This document shows, one piece after another, positions 14,046 through 25,000 of a stretch of DNA of 64,000 nt. Under the pieces are notes generated by a model. That model saw nothing but the letters and a program-made list of their open reading frames with translations, was not told the origin of the DNA and searched no databases. The translations under genes were made by a program, and so were the position numbers. How positions within the stretch are numbered: position 1 is the first letter of the stretch; every line of letters starts with the position of its first letter. Source of the stretch: Chloroflexota bacterium (GTDB lineage Bacteria; Chloroflexota; Anaerolineae; Aggregatilineales; Phototrophicaceae). The DNA is taken from NCBI GenBank assembly GCA_026708115.1, contig JAPOVL010000045.1, positions 1-64,000 on the forward strand. The letters are read 5' to 3'.

Positions 14046-14363
14046 ATGAGAGACTATGAACTCACGTTCATTGTACGTACCCTCGCCACTGACGAAGAAG
14101 TCAACCAGGCCATTGATCAAGTCATAAGTTATATCGAACAGGGCAATAACGGCACTGTTAACAGCGTCGATCGCAAGCTCTTTGGGCGTCGGCGCCTTGC
14201 CTATGAAATTGACGGCCAGCGAGAGGGGCACTACGTCGTGGTGAAAGCCGCCATCAAGGCCGAACATATCCACGAATTGGAAACCGAACTCAAGCTCTTT
14301 GATCCGGTGCTGCGCTATTTGCTGGTCCGCGACGAGAGCAAAAAAGCGCCAGCGAAGCCGTAA
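14046..14363 (+). CDS. rpsF: 30S ribosomal protein S6
   Basis: MRDYELTFIVRTLATDEEVNQAID; GRRRLAYEIDGQREGHYVV; upstream GAGGAAAGGAA. Confidence 0.95.
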   Translation: MRDYELTFIVRTLATDEEVNQAIDQVISYIEQGNNGTVNSVDRKLFGRRRLAYEIDGQREGHYVVVKAAIKAEHIHELETELKLFDPVLRYLLVRDESKKAPAKP

Positions 14364-14457
14364 TAGCCATGACGGCTGAAGATCCGGTCTTGAGATCGTA
14401 GCGACCAAGGCTTGATCAAGCAATTGAAACGAAATGTAGCGAAAGAGACATAGAATT

Positions 14458-14778
14458 GTGAGCGAGCAGCCATCATTCAACAGAAGCGCAGGTAGTGGCG
14501 GTCGAGATCAGCAGCGACGCGGCGGTGGACCGCGGCGCGGCGGTTTTTCGCGCGGTCGGCCCAGGGGGAGACGGCGCCGGGGCAAGACCAGCTATTGCCC
14601 GAAAGGCAAGTGCTTCGACTACAAGGACCTGGACACCATTTCGCGCTATGTTAGCGAAAGCGGCAAAATCAAGCCGCGGCGCCAGACCGGCAATTGTTCG
14701 CGCTGCCAACGGGAGTTGGCGCGAGAGATAAAACGCGCTCGCCACCTGGCCTTGCTGCCTTATGTGGTGGCCGACTAG
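14458..14778 (+). CDS. rpsR: 30S ribosomal protein S18, Cys-containing form with RG-rich N-terminal extension
   Basis: [53 protein letters not shown]-terminus [23 protein letters not shown]. Confidence 0.93.
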   Translation: MSEQPSFNRSAGSGGRDQQRRGGGPRRGGFSRGRPRGRRRRGKTSYCPKGKCFDYKDLDTISRYVSESGKIKPRRQTGNCSRCQRELAREIKRARHLALLPYVVAD

Positions 14779-14954
14779 CTGGCGGTTTGGAGCACGGAGC
14801 CGCTCGTCGCCCAAGCGGCGAAAAGGTTCCAGGAATGTCGCACTGGCGCAAGATAGTAAGCTGCTGGTCGCATGAGCGCCGCAGTTTACATGAACGGAGC
14901 AGCGCCAAGACGTCAATTGCCAAATGGACAGCAGCTTGAGGAGTTAGCACTGGA

Positions 14955-16283
14955 ATGTCGAAGAAGACACAGACGACGGGCGCGCCGAAGCGTCGGCGAC
15001 GCCGGGCGGCCGCTACAGCCGCCATCGACGGCGATGCCGCGCAAAACCGGGCCGATTCCGACTACAAGAGTCGAGCTGAAAGAGAAGAGCAACTGCAACG
15101 GCTCGCCATCCGTGTCGTCGCCGGCGTCGTCGCGATCCTTGCTGTTGTAGTTGCCATTGCTTTTGCGGTGGAGCAACTCTTCATCCCCAATCAAGCGGTC
15201 GCGGTCGTGAATGGCGAAAACATCACCGTGCGGCAGTTCCGCGAAGAGTACAACCTGGAACGCACCCGCTTGCGCCTGCAACTCAATCAGATCCAGAATG
15301 CCGGATTCGATTTGCAGCAGCTATCGCAGCAGGAGCCGTACAGAACCTGGATCAGCGAATTCAATGTCCCGGATCAGCTGGGACTGCGCGTGATCAACGA
15401 TATGGTGGACGATCGCCTGGTCGCTCAGGAAGCATCGGCCCGCAACATCACGGTCAGTGACGAAGCCGTAGAAAAGGAAATCCAGGATTTCTTTGGCTTC
15501 GACCCGACCGCAGTGGCATTGATCGGCGCAGATCCAACCGAAACGCCCGAACCGACCATCACGCCAACGCCCTTCGTTTCGCCGACGCCAACCGCCATTC
15601 CGACGATTACCCCCACGCCTACCCCGGGTGAAGCCGATGAGGCCGCGGCAGAAAGCGACCCAACCGTGACACCGCAGCCCACCGTTGTTGAAGCGACATT
15701 GAGCGCCGAGGAAGTGCGGGAAAACTTCCAGGAAAGCCAGCAGGACTATCGTTCGTTCCTGTCGATTAACGGTATCGCCGATGAAACGATCGAAGGCTTC
15801 TTCGAGCGCATGGCGTTGGAAGCGCTTTTGGCGGAGGACCTGGTTGGCGCGGATGGCATGCTGCTTTATGCTGACGTGCGGCATATTTTGGTTGAAACAG
15901 AAGAAGACGCCGAATCGGTCCTGGCGGCCTTGCGCGATGGCGAGTCCTTCGCCGATTTGGCGCGCGCGATATCCGTCGATCCGGGCAGCGGCGCGCGCGG
16001 CGGCGAGCTGGGTGAGACTTTTGTCGGCAATTATGTGCCGGAGTTCCGCCAAGCAATCGAAGAGGCCGAAATCGGAATACTTGCCGGGCCGGTTCAAAGT
16101 GAGTTCGGATATCATATATTGCAAGTCCGCAGCAAAGACGAGCGCGGCGGCGACGCGTATTCCGCCCAATTGGAGCGGGCGAAACAGCGGGAACTGGAGC
16201 TCTTTGTAGAGAACTTGCGCGAGCAAAAAGCCGACCAGTACCAGATACTTGACACCTGGTTGAATTACATACCTCGCAGCTAA
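14955..16283 (+). CDS. SurA/PrsA-like parvulin peptidyl-prolyl isomerase with one N-terminal TM helix
   Basis: VRHILVETEEDAESVLAALRDGESFADLARAISVDPGSGARGGELG...GPVQSEFGYHILQV; Pro/Thr-rich linker PTPFVSPTPTAIPTITPTPTP. Confidence 0.92.
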   Translation: MSKKTQTTGAPKRRRRRAAATAAIDGDAAQNRADSDYKSRAEREEQLQRLAIRVVAGVVAILAVVVAIAFAVEQLFIPNQAVAVVNGENITVRQFREEYNLERTRLRLQLNQIQNAGFDLQQLSQQEPYRTWISEFNVPDQLGLRVINDMVDDRLVAQEASARNITVSDEAVEKEIQDFFGFDPTAVALIGADPTETPEPTITPTPFVSPTPTAIPTITPTPTPGEADEAAAESDPTVTPQPTVVEATLSAEEVRENFQESQQDYRSFLSINGIADETIEGFFERMALEALLAEDLVGADGMLLYADVRHILVETEEDAESVLAALRDGESFADLARAISVDPGSGARGGELGETFVGNYVPEFRQAIEEAEIGILAGPVQSEFGYHILQVRSKDERGGDAYSAQLERAKQRELELFVENLREQKADQYQILDTWLNYIPRS

Positions 16284-16327
16284 GATTCGTCCAGTTCACA
16301 ACTCGACATTGTCTCCAACCGTATAAG

Positions 16328-16352
16328 GCAGAGGGTTAAGCCCTCTGCTTTT
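16328..16352 (+). terminator. Rho-independent-like terminator after the PPIase gene
   Basis: GCAGAGGG-TTAAG-CCCTCTGC-TTTT, perfect 8-bp stem followed by T run. Confidence 0.75.
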
Positions 16353-16413
16353 GCATTACCCGGGCCTGCGAGGCGAGCTATTGCTAAACCGGCGACTCGA
16401 CTATAATGCGAGC

Positions 16414-17193
16414 ATGGGAAACAAAGCGCTGGACAGACTGGAATCGCAACTGGAAGCCCTGATCGAAGGCGCGTTCGCGCGCATCTTCCAGAAGCATTTG
16501 AGCGCGCGAGACCTATCGATTTTAATTGGGCGCGCCATTGAAGATGCGGCAGCGACAAGCCAGGATGTGGATGGAAAACTCGTTGCGCCAGATAGTTACA
16601 GCATTCTATTGCATCCGAAGACCCGAGAGCAGTTCCTCAGCGAGTACCCGGATCTTGCCCGGCGTTTGGCGAGGCTAGTCGTCGAACTCACGCAGGAATC
16701 CGGCTATCACTTGAATTGCGAGCCAACTGTCTTCATCGAGGCCGACAATGATCTCGCCCTTCATCAGTTCAGGATTAGCGCTCGCCACGGCGAATTTGAG
16801 CGCTTCGAAACAACGAACATGTATCCTGTCGATAAAGCCGGCCCTGCAGCATACGAACGGGGGCTGATAAGGATTATCGGCGCGGCTGCCCCAATCGAGC
16901 TGAAAAAGCCGGTCACAAATATCGGACGAGACGATAACAATGACATTGTCGTCGATGACGCCTATGTCTCGAGGCATCACCTGCAACTGCGATGGCGACA
17001 TGGCGTTCATATCCTGTTTGATCTGGACAGCCGAGGCGGCACCTATGTCGACAACGTTTCTGTGCGAGAACATCAATTGGGGGATGGAGATATCATTCGC
17101 ATTGGCCGCAGCGAACTGGTATACAACCGGCGCGGCACGCGCCCCGACAAGGATGGCACTAGTCGCGAAATAAGGCAGGATCGTGAACACTGA
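16414..17193 (+). CDS. FHA-domain protein with DUF3662-like N-terminus (FhaA-like)
   Basis: LESQLEALIEGAFARIFQKHLSARDLSILIGRAIEDAA; FHA NIGRDDNNDIVVDDAYVSRHHLQLRW...LDSRGGTYVDNVSV. Confidence 0.88.
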   Translation: MGNKALDRLESQLEALIEGAFARIFQKHLSARDLSILIGRAIEDAAATSQDVDGKLVAPDSYSILLHPKTREQFLSEYPDLARRLARLVVELTQESGYHLNCEPTVFIEADNDLALHQFRISARHGEFERFETTNMYPVDKAGPAAYERGLIRIIGAAAPIELKKPVTNIGRDDNNDIVVDDAYVSRHHLQLRWRHGVHILFDLDSRGGTYVDNVSVREHQLGDGDIIRIGRSELVYNRRGTRPDKDGTSREIRQDREH

Positions 17194-17638
17194 AGTCGCG
17201 GTATTCCTCTTGCGCCTGCTCAGCAGCTTGATTCTTGCGGGTTTTCTCCTGGCGCTGTTTTACATGATCTGGCGCAGTCTCGTTCAGATGACAGACAGCC
17301 TCGAAGCCGAAGGGACGCCTTATGCCAGACTGAGCGCCATTGGCGATGAGAATGGCGCGCATCGTCCCGAAATGAGTTTCGCTCTGCTGCCGGTCACGAC
17401 CCTGGGCAGATCATCGAGCAATGCCGTCGTCGTCGATGACGAATATGCCAGCGCCCTCCACGCCACAATTATCTTGGAAAACGGCCAATGGTGGATAGAA
17501 GACCGCGAGAGCCGCAATGGCACTCAGCTCAACGATCAGAGAATTCAGCAGCGTACTGCCCTGGCCGATGGCGACGAGATCCGTATTGGTCACCGCAGAT
17601 ACAGGCTGAATTTGACGAAACAGCGCGCTAGCTCGTAA
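17183..17638 (+). CDS. Membrane-anchored FHA-domain protein (FhaB-like)
   Basis: N-terminal TM; TLGRSSSNAVVVDDEYASALHATI...DRESRNGTQLNDQRI. Confidence 0.88.
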   Translation: MNTEVAVFLLRLLSSLILAGFLLALFYMIWRSLVQMTDSLEAEGTPYARLSAIGDENGAHRPEMSFALLPVTTLGRSSSNAVVVDDEYASALHATIILENGQWWIEDRESRNGTQLNDQRIQQRTALADGDEIRIGHRRYRLNLTKQRASS

Positions 17639-17690
17639 GCGTCGCGATAGGTGGCTTGACGGGAAAGATCAAGCGAAAAGGAGTTCAGCA

Positions 17691-18578
17691 ATGGAACAGG
17701 TGAAGATCGCGGTTATTGGCGGGTCGGGGCTCTACAATATGCCAAACATTACAGATGTGGTCGGCGTCGAAGTAGATACGCCCTACGGCAATCCGAGCGG
17801 GACGATCAAGATCGGCAGCTTGAGCGGCAAACGCGTCGCTTTTCTGCCTCGTCACGGCGAGGGGCATGTGCTTTCGCCGGCGACCCTGCCCTATCGCGCG
17901 AACATTTTCGCTCTCAAAAAACTTGGCGCGCGCTTCATCATCGCGGTTAACGCTGTGGGCTCGTTACGTGAAGACTTTGCGCCGGGAGATATCATCACGC
18001 CCGACCAGATCGTTGACTATACGATTCACACGCGCTCCCGCTCTTTCTTCGAGTCAGGGGTGGTAGCGCACATATCGGTTGCGGAGCCGATGAGCGCTTA
18101 CTTGCGCGACGTTATCGCCGATGCCGTAGAAGCGGTCGGCGGCAAAGCGCATCGGCAGGGCGTCTTTTTGGTGGAGGATGGCCCGCGTTTTGCGACCCGC
18201 GCCGAGAGCCATCTGTTCCGGGCATGGGGTTGCGATCTCATCGGCATGACCAGCGCGCCGGAAGCGTTTCTAGCGCGCGAAGCGGAGATTGACTATGCTT
18301 CGCTGGCCCATGTCACGGACTACGACTGTTGGCGCGAAGAGGAAGAAGCGGTGACCTCGGACATGGTCATTCAGACGCTGTCAAGCAACATCGAGACTGT
18401 GAAGAAAGCGCTGGCGGCCGCGATCGCCAATATCGACGTGGATACGATAGTCCCGGCGCACAGCGCGCTCGACACGGCACTGGCAACAGCGCGCCCGGCG
18501 ATGGATAGGGAGATGATCGAGAAACTGCGTCCGATTTTGGCTCGCGTCTTGAAACTTGATGAAACCACAGAGCAATAG
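17691..18578 (+). CDS. mtnP: S-methyl-5'-thioadenosine phosphorylase
   Basis: IAVIGGSGLYNM; VAFLPRHGEGHVLSPATLPYRANIFALKKLGA; GPRFATRAESHLFRAWGCDLIGMTSAPEAFLAREAEIDYASLAHVTDYD. Confidence 0.96.
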   Translation: MEQVKIAVIGGSGLYNMPNITDVVGVEVDTPYGNPSGTIKIGSLSGKRVAFLPRHGEGHVLSPATLPYRANIFALKKLGARFIIAVNAVGSLREDFAPGDIITPDQIVDYTIHTRSRSFFESGVVAHISVAEPMSAYLRDVIADAVEAVGGKAHRQGVFLVEDGPRFATRAESHLFRAWGCDLIGMTSAPEAFLAREAEIDYASLAHVTDYDCWREEEEAVTSDMVIQTLSSNIETVKKALAAAIANIDVDTIVPAHSALDTALATARPAMDREMIEKLRPILARVLKLDETTEQ

Positions 18579-19854
18579 GCGAGAAAACAGCCTCTTTAGT
18601 CGAAGTCGACAGCAATGGCTGCTGCTTGCGCTGGCGGGGGCTTTCATTGCGACAAATAGCCTGGCCCTGGCGCTAAGCGGCAGTGCTGCGCAGAGTGATT
18701 GGAGCGGTCTGGCGCTCTGGATAAGCTGCGCGCTGGTTGGCGGGAAGATTTTGGATCATTATCTTCCGGATCGCGATCCCATTCTGTTTCCTGTCGTCAT
18801 GTTCTTAAGCGGTTGGGGCTTGCTGACGATCGCGCGCTTGGCGCCGCCTTTCGCGAATCGACAAGAGGTTTGGCTGCTAGTCTCAATCGGGGCGATGCTG
18901 CTGGTCGCAGTGTTTCCGCAGGCATTGCGCTGGATGCGTAAGTACCGCTATGTCATCCTGGCTGTCGCCCTGGCGCTCATGCTGGCCACGATCGCATTTG
19001 GCAGCAATCCCTCGGGTTTCGCCTTCGCGCCGCGGCTCTGGTTGCGCTTGGGCGGGTTCTATTTTCAGCCCTCCGAGATGATGAAAGTGGTCTTGGTCGC
19101 CTTCCTGGCGAGCTACCTGGGCGAAGGCGCAACGGCATACAGAATCGCCGACAAGGATGGCAGCGCCAAAGCGCACCTGCCGCGACTGCTGGGGCCGACG
19201 GCGCTAATTTCGGCACTATCAATTGTCATGCTCATCTGGCAGCGCGACCTTGGCGCGGCCATGCTGTTTTTCGCCGTATTCCTGCTCATGCTGTATTTGA
19301 CAAGCGGCGACTGGCGGGTGATCGCGGGTGGCGCGGCAATGGTGATTGTGGCCGGATTCGTCGCGTATCACTTGTTTGATGTCGTTCGGCTGCGCGTCGA
19401 TATCTGGCTGAATCCATGGCCCGAGGCGGATAGCCGCGCCTACCAGATCGTACAAAGCCTGATGGCTTTCAGTTCAGGCGGCGTATTTGGAACGGGCCTG
19501 GGCCAAGGCTCGCCGCTCTATGTGCCGGTGGTACACTCGGATTTCATATTTGCGGCGCTAGCCGAAGAGTGGGGCTTGCTCGGCGTCATCGGCGCAATAG
19601 GCTGCTTCGCGGTCTTGACGCTGCGCGGCTTGAGCATCGGGCTGCGGCATTCCACGAGCGCATTCCGCCGGCTATTCGCGATTGGCTTGTCCACGATGCT
19701 GGCCGTTCAAGCGCTCATGATCATGGGAGGCGTGCTCAAGCTGATCCCTTTAACAGGCGTTACGCTACCCTTCTTCAGTTACGGCGGCAGCTCCTTGCTG
19801 GTCAGCTTCGTTATGATCGGCATCCTGATTCGCCTGTCTTCCGAGGCGCGCTGA
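18556..19854 (+). CDS. FtsW/RodA/SpoVE family peptidoglycan glycosyltransferase
   Basis: FYFQPSEMMKVVLVAFLASYLG; VFGTGLGQGSPLYVPVVHSDFIFAALAEEWGLLG; LPFFSYGGSSLLVSFVMIGIL. Confidence 0.94.
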   Translation: MMKPQSNRRENSLFSRSRQQWLLLALAGAFIATNSLALALSGSAAQSDWSGLALWISCALVGGKILDHYLPDRDPILFPVVMFLSGWGLLTIARLAPPFANRQEVWLLVSIGAMLLVAVFPQALRWMRKYRYVILAVALALMLATIAFGSNPSGFAFAPRLWLRLGGFYFQPSEMMKVVLVAFLASYLGEGATAYRIADKDGSAKAHLPRLLGPTALISALSIVMLIWQRDLGAAMLFFAVFLLMLYLTSGDWRVIAGGAAMVIVAGFVAYHLFDVVRLRVDIWLNPWPEADSRAYQIVQSLMAFSSGGVFGTGLGQGSPLYVPVVHSDFIFAALAEEWGLLGVIGAIGCFAVLTLRGLSIGLRHSTSAFRRLFAIGLSTMLAVQALMIMGGVLKLIPLTGVTLPFFSYGGSSLLVSFVMIGILIRLSSEAR

Positions 19855-21272
19855 TGATTGCGCTGCCGGCAATCAAACGCTTGATGTTGGCGACGCTCTT
19901 GCTCTTCGCGGCGATAGCCCTGGCAGCAACTTATTGGGCGGTCGTGGGACGAGACGGCATATTGCTGCGGGACGACAACCCGCGGCTGATCGAGGCCCTT
20001 GCGCGGATTCATCGCGGCAGCATTTACGACCGTCAGGAACAGTTGCTGGTCGAGAGCGTGGCGACCGAGGGCGGCATGAGACGATCTTACCTGCGGCCGT
20101 CGACATACAGCCTGGTCGGCTATTACAGTTTGCGTTACGGCGCTTCCGGCGTCGAAGCTGCATCTTACGACGCGTTAGTCGGAAGCAAATCGACTGAAAC
20201 TTTGGAGAACTATTTCCTGCGCGAGATTCTCAATATGCCGCGAGAAGGCGCGGATCTGCGGCTGACACTCGCGGCCGATGTCCAGGACGCGCTCACGCTC
20301 GCCATGCGGGACTATCGAGGCGCGGCCGTCGTGATGGACTCGAAGAGCGGAGCGATTATGGCAATGGCCAGTTTGCCCGGTTACGATCCCAATACGCTCG
20401 ATGAGGACTGGGCAGACCTGGTTGCCGACGAGGGCAGGCCATTTTTCAACCGCGCCGTGCAAGGCCTGTATCAGCCGGGCAGCGCTTTGACAACGCTGTG
20501 GCTGGCACAGGCGATTCAGTCTGGTTACGACCTGTCAACACCATTCGTCGAGCCAGACGCGCCGGTTGAACTCGAGCCAGACTTGACTTTCAAGTGCTTG
20601 TTGCAACCGTCCAGCGAAGAAATCACCTTAATGGAAGCTTTCATTTCCGGATGCCCCGCTCCTTTCGTCAACTATCAGGCGACGCAGGCCGGGGACAGCT
20701 ACGCGAGGATCATCGAGACCTTTGCGCTGGCAGAACCGATTACCCTGGCGGGTTTCCCGATTCCGGGCGCCGGCGCTATAGCGGCGACCGATCGCGACGA
20801 GGCTGCGGAATCGGGCGCGTTGCGCCCGCGCGATGTGTTGGGACAAGGCGATCTGACTATGACTCCGCTGCAAATGGCCAGCATCATGTCCGCCATAGCA
20901 GGTGACGGCGCTGCGCCGACGCCCTATGTTTTGTCGGGGATTCGCCAGCCGGACGCGGAAATATGGGAGGAAGAGCAGCCAGGACAGAGCGCTCGCGTCA
21001 TGATGGCGCCCGACACCGCCGCAGGACTTCGCGCCGTGTTCCAGGAGGCCTGGCATAAGCTGCGAGCCGAATCCCGCCCTCCCGATCCCAGGGTCGGCGC
21101 CAACATCGCAGTGTCCCGATCCGGCGAAGAGACGCAGATTTGGCTGAATGGATTTGTGAGGCCCGACGAGAGACCGGCAGTTGCATTCGTCGCTGTGCTG
21201 GAAAACACAGACGATATTGAAGCGCTTGTCTCGGTGGGACAAAACCTAGCCCAAGCGATCTTGTCGCTGTAA
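19854..21272 (+). CDS. Penicillin-binding protein, transpeptidase type
   Basis: RGSIYDRQEQLLV; GAAVVMDSKSGAIMAMASLPGYDPNTLDEDW; FNRAVQGLYQPGSALTTLWLAQA; ATGA overlap with the ftsW/rodA stop. Confidence 0.9.
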   Translation: MIALPAIKRLMLATLLLFAAIALAATYWAVVGRDGILLRDDNPRLIEALARIHRGSIYDRQEQLLVESVATEGGMRRSYLRPSTYSLVGYYSLRYGASGVEAASYDALVGSKSTETLENYFLREILNMPREGADLRLTLAADVQDALTLAMRDYRGAAVVMDSKSGAIMAMASLPGYDPNTLDEDWADLVADEGRPFFNRAVQGLYQPGSALTTLWLAQAIQSGYDLSTPFVEPDAPVELEPDLTFKCLLQPSSEEITLMEAFISGCPAPFVNYQATQAGDSYARIIETFALAEPITLAGFPIPGAGAIAATDRDEAAESGALRPRDVLGQGDLTMTPLQMASIMSAIAGDGAAPTPYVLSGIRQPDAEIWEEEQPGQSARVMMAPDTAAGLRAVFQEAWHKLRAESRPPDPRVGANIAVSRSGEETQIWLNGFVRPDERPAVAFVAVLENTDDIEALVSVGQNLAQAILSL

Positions 21273-21764
21273 ATCGAGGATGATGCGCTGCCTGCCGGGC
21301 TATTCCAGAGCAATCGGCCCACAGCCGCTCGGCACCAGCAGTATGGCGCTTGTTGGCCCGTTGGGATTTGTTGCGTTGTATAGATCTCGCAATCGCAACC
21401 GTGTGAATAAGTAGCCGGCGACTGTAGCGTCTGAAAAGCGCGCTCTTATCAAGAATCTAGCCAATATGCGATTAGAAGAAATGTCTCAATAATCGCTGAG
21501 ATAGAATCTAAAGACACGAACATGTACGACAGCAATACAGCAGAGTTTCTTCGAGAAATGTAATCATTGTGAAGCTTCCAAGTTGCTACATAAGTTGCAA
21601 GCGTGTATTTGAAATATTCGTCAGCATTTTTGGACCTACATTCGTTAAGCTTGCTATTTGTTGGTATGATTGATAATATAGATTGATCTCGTGGCCGTGG
21701 AACATCAGTGGAGTTGGTGTGTGTGATCCAAAGGTGTCTGGAATATCCTGCGAGGAATAACAGA

Positions 21765-22046
21765 ATGAAACAGACGGAAGGTCTCACGCCCTACCGGCAG
21801 CAGTTACAGAAGCAAAAAGCATGGACAGAAGAGCGATATGGAGAACGTAAAATGGCGCCGCCGACTTATCGATTGCCCGACGGGGGTATCAAGATACAGA
21901 TTCAGTTCTGGAAGGCTGTTGAACTCGGCGCTGGCATTGGCTGTGGATTCATTATCATCAACCTAGTAGTTTTCATATGCCTGATGTTGATCGGGATCGC
22001 CACAGGAATGTCATTCACGTCTGTCCTTGCTCCCTTCTACCCGTAG
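21765..22046 (+). CDS. Small hypothetical protein with a C-terminal TM segment
   Basis: ATG after GAGGAATAACAG; hydrophobic GIGCGFIIINLVVFICLMLIGIATGM. Confidence 0.4.
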   Translation: MKQTEGLTPYRQQLQKQKAWTEERYGERKMAPPTYRLPDGGIKIQIQFWKAVELGAGIGCGFIIINLVVFICLMLIGIATGMSFTSVLAPFYP

Positions 22047-22094
22047 TCAATCCCGATCCAAACTTGTAAGCTTGGATATATAAGTCCCTAAGCT

Positions 22095-25000
22095 TTAACC
22101 TAGGAGCATAATGCCTCTCTTTGCCAGCTCACCGTTAAAGTGCTCGATATCGACATTGACCAGGGATTCAAACGCCTCTATCTGCTTTTGGATCATGTCA
22201 ACTAGTTTCTCGTAAACAGCGTATGACTGCTCCGTGGGAGGATACTCTCCCATAGCAACCACAGATGGCAAGGCGCTCAAGCGCCGCAAGGGATCTGTGC
22301 CACTGTTGACCCGTCCCGGCCAGCCTTCACGCAAGTCCGGGATCAGAATCCCTTTCTCTACCTCGAGGATGGCTTCTCGCAGCGCGTTGGCGCGTTCCGC
22401 CAGGTCCTTGGTCTCGTCAGATTGAGACAGCCGCTCGCAGAGGCTCTTCAACTGAGCGCGGTGGCCCCGCATCGAATTGACGGACTCAGTCGCTGCCGAG
22501 TAGAAATCGTAGATCGCCTTCAGCAAGGCAAATTGACGATCCAGCTCGTCTTGCGAGGCGTCAGATGTGGCGTCTTTCACCAGGTTGAATGAGCGCGTCT
22601 GAAGATCGTCGCCAAGCCCAAGAGCAACTTGATATTTGCCGGGCGCAACTGTCGGCCCGGGCATGCGCTCGAACTGCACGTCATCGCCCCTGAGCTTTGG
22701 CGATTCCGGCAAGCGCATATCCCAAACGAAGCGATTCCATCCGGCATTGGCAGTGAGGAATACAGCAGATTTATCCTTTTTCTCCTTTTGAGCTTGTCGA
22801 TCGTCAGCGTCCATACTGCAGAACTCGCGCAGGAGATTCCCGGTCTCATCGGAGAAACTCAACTTGATTTTGTCTTCAGGACTTTCGTGAAGGTAATAGG
22901 TCACGATGACGCCGCGCGGCAGATTCTCGCCCGAATCGAGGAAGCTTCGTTCGACAATATTCTCCTCGCTGCTCGAATGCGTGTAAGCCGCCATGACGCC
23001 GGTGGAACTCATATAGGTTTTGCCCGGCTGATCAACCAGGCGCCGCCCATCAATGCTCTCAAGAACGCGCTGGGTATCACGCGGTTGGAGCAAGAGAGAT
23101 TGTGAGGGCGCTGACTCGCCAGCCAATTGATGCAAGACTGTCAGATCATCGAGAATCCAGAAGGAGCGGCCATGCGTCGCGGCGATAAGATCGTTCCTTT
23201 TCACCAGCAGATCGTGCACGGGCGTGATCGGCAAGTTGAACTGCAGCCACTGCCAATTGGCGCCGTCGTCGAAGGAACAGTAGACACCCGTCTCGGTACC
23301 GGCATAGAGCAGGCCCGTCCGCGCCGGATCGCAGCGGATAACACGGGTGAAATCGTGAGCGGGTATGCCCGCGTTGATGCGCGTCCAGGATTGTCCATAA
23401 TCTGTCGTCTTGTAAAGATAGGGCGCATAGTCATCCAGTTTGTAGCGGGTCGCAGCCATGTAACAAGTCGCGGGGTCATGGGCCGAGGGTTCCAGCATGC
23501 TGATCAGGGACCACTCGGGCAGGTCCGAGGGTGTGATGTTTTGCCAGTTGGCGCCATTGTCCCTGGAGATGTGCACCAGTCCGTCGTCCGAGCCGGCCCA
23601 GAAGAGGCCCGGTTCCCGCGGCGATTCGGCAAAGGAAAAGACGGTGGCGTAGACCTCCGCGCCCACAGCATCCCTGTTAATCGGCCCACCCGTGACCTTG
23701 AGCGTCTCGGGATCGGCTCGCGTCAAATCCGGGCTGATCGGCCGCCAACTGTGTCCCTCGTCCGTAGACTTGAAAATTATATTCCCGCCGACGTAGAGCG
23801 TGTTTGGATCATGTGGCGAGAAGACAATAGGATAGGTCCAGGCAAAGCGAAAGGCCAAATCAGCCGCGGCTTCCCCGGCCATATATTCTGGCCAGGTCGT
23901 GACCAGCCGCAACTGCATGGAGCTGTGGTCGTAACGCTGCAAGCAGTTGCCGCCGCCCGGCGAACTGCCGATGGCGCCGACAAAAATGATGTCATCATTG
24001 TCCGGTTTGACCGCAATATAGCCGCTCTCGCCCGAGCCGGCGATAAAGCCGTCCATCCACATGAGCGAGGACTTGTTGTTGCGGCTGGGCACGGCGACGC
24101 TGCTATTGTCCTGCTGCGTGCCGTACACGTAGTAGGGATCGCGATTGTCGGCCGCGACGTGATAGAACTGCGCTGTCGGCTGATTGAAGATCGACGACCA
24201 GGAGGCGCCGCCGTTCAGGGAGACACAGGCGCCGCCATCATTGCCCTGCACCATGCGCGCCGGATTATTCGGGTCAATCCACAGGTCATGGTTATCCCCA
24301 TGCGGGGTAGCGATCATGGAATAAGTGCGGCCGCCGTCAACGGATTTCCAGAAGCGCAAATTGTTGACGTAAACCGTGTCCGCGTCCTGTGGATCGGGGG
24401 TGAGGTGCATGTAATACCAGGCGCGGGAGATGATGTCGTTGTTGCGCGCGACGTACTGCCAGGTGTCGCCATAGTCATCGGAGCGGTACATGCCCCCGTC
24501 TTGATGCTCGATCAAGGCGTAGACGCGTCCGGGCCGGGCCGGCGAGGCGGCAATGCCGATTTTGCCCAAAATCCCCTGCGGCAAGCCCTTGTTCTCTGTG
24601 ATGCTGTGCCAGCTGTCGCCGCCGTCAGTCGAACGCCAGATGCCGCTATCTTCGCCGCCGCTGCTGATCATATGAAAGTTGCGATAAGCCTCCCAAATCG
24701 ACGCGTACATGATGCGCGGATTGTTGAGGTCGATGCTCAGGTCCACCGCGCCAGCTTTGTCGCTGACGAAGAGCACCTGTTCCCAGCTTGCGCCGCCGTC
24801 CGTCGACTTGAAAACGCCGCGCTGCTGATTCCTCCCGAAGGCATGTCCCAATGCCGCGACGAATACGATATCAGGGTCCTGCGGGTGGATGCGGATCTTG
24901 CCGATGTGGCGGGTATCTTCCAGGCCGATATGCTGCCAGCTGCGCCCGGCGTCGGTGGATTTGTAAAGTCCGTCCCCATGCGAGACGTCAATGCGGATGG

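Noticed and set aside
15540-15640. Short repeats in the PPIase gene as a possible CRISPR-like or tandem repeat array
   Set aside because: Explained by Thr/Pro-rich coding sequence; no spacer structure.
21449-21787. Minus-strand 112-aa ORF with hydrophobic C-terminus, considered as a SLATT/Pycsar-type membrane effector
   Set aside because: No cyclase or partner nearby, no convincing start context, and it overlaps another small ORF; resemblance too weak to claim.
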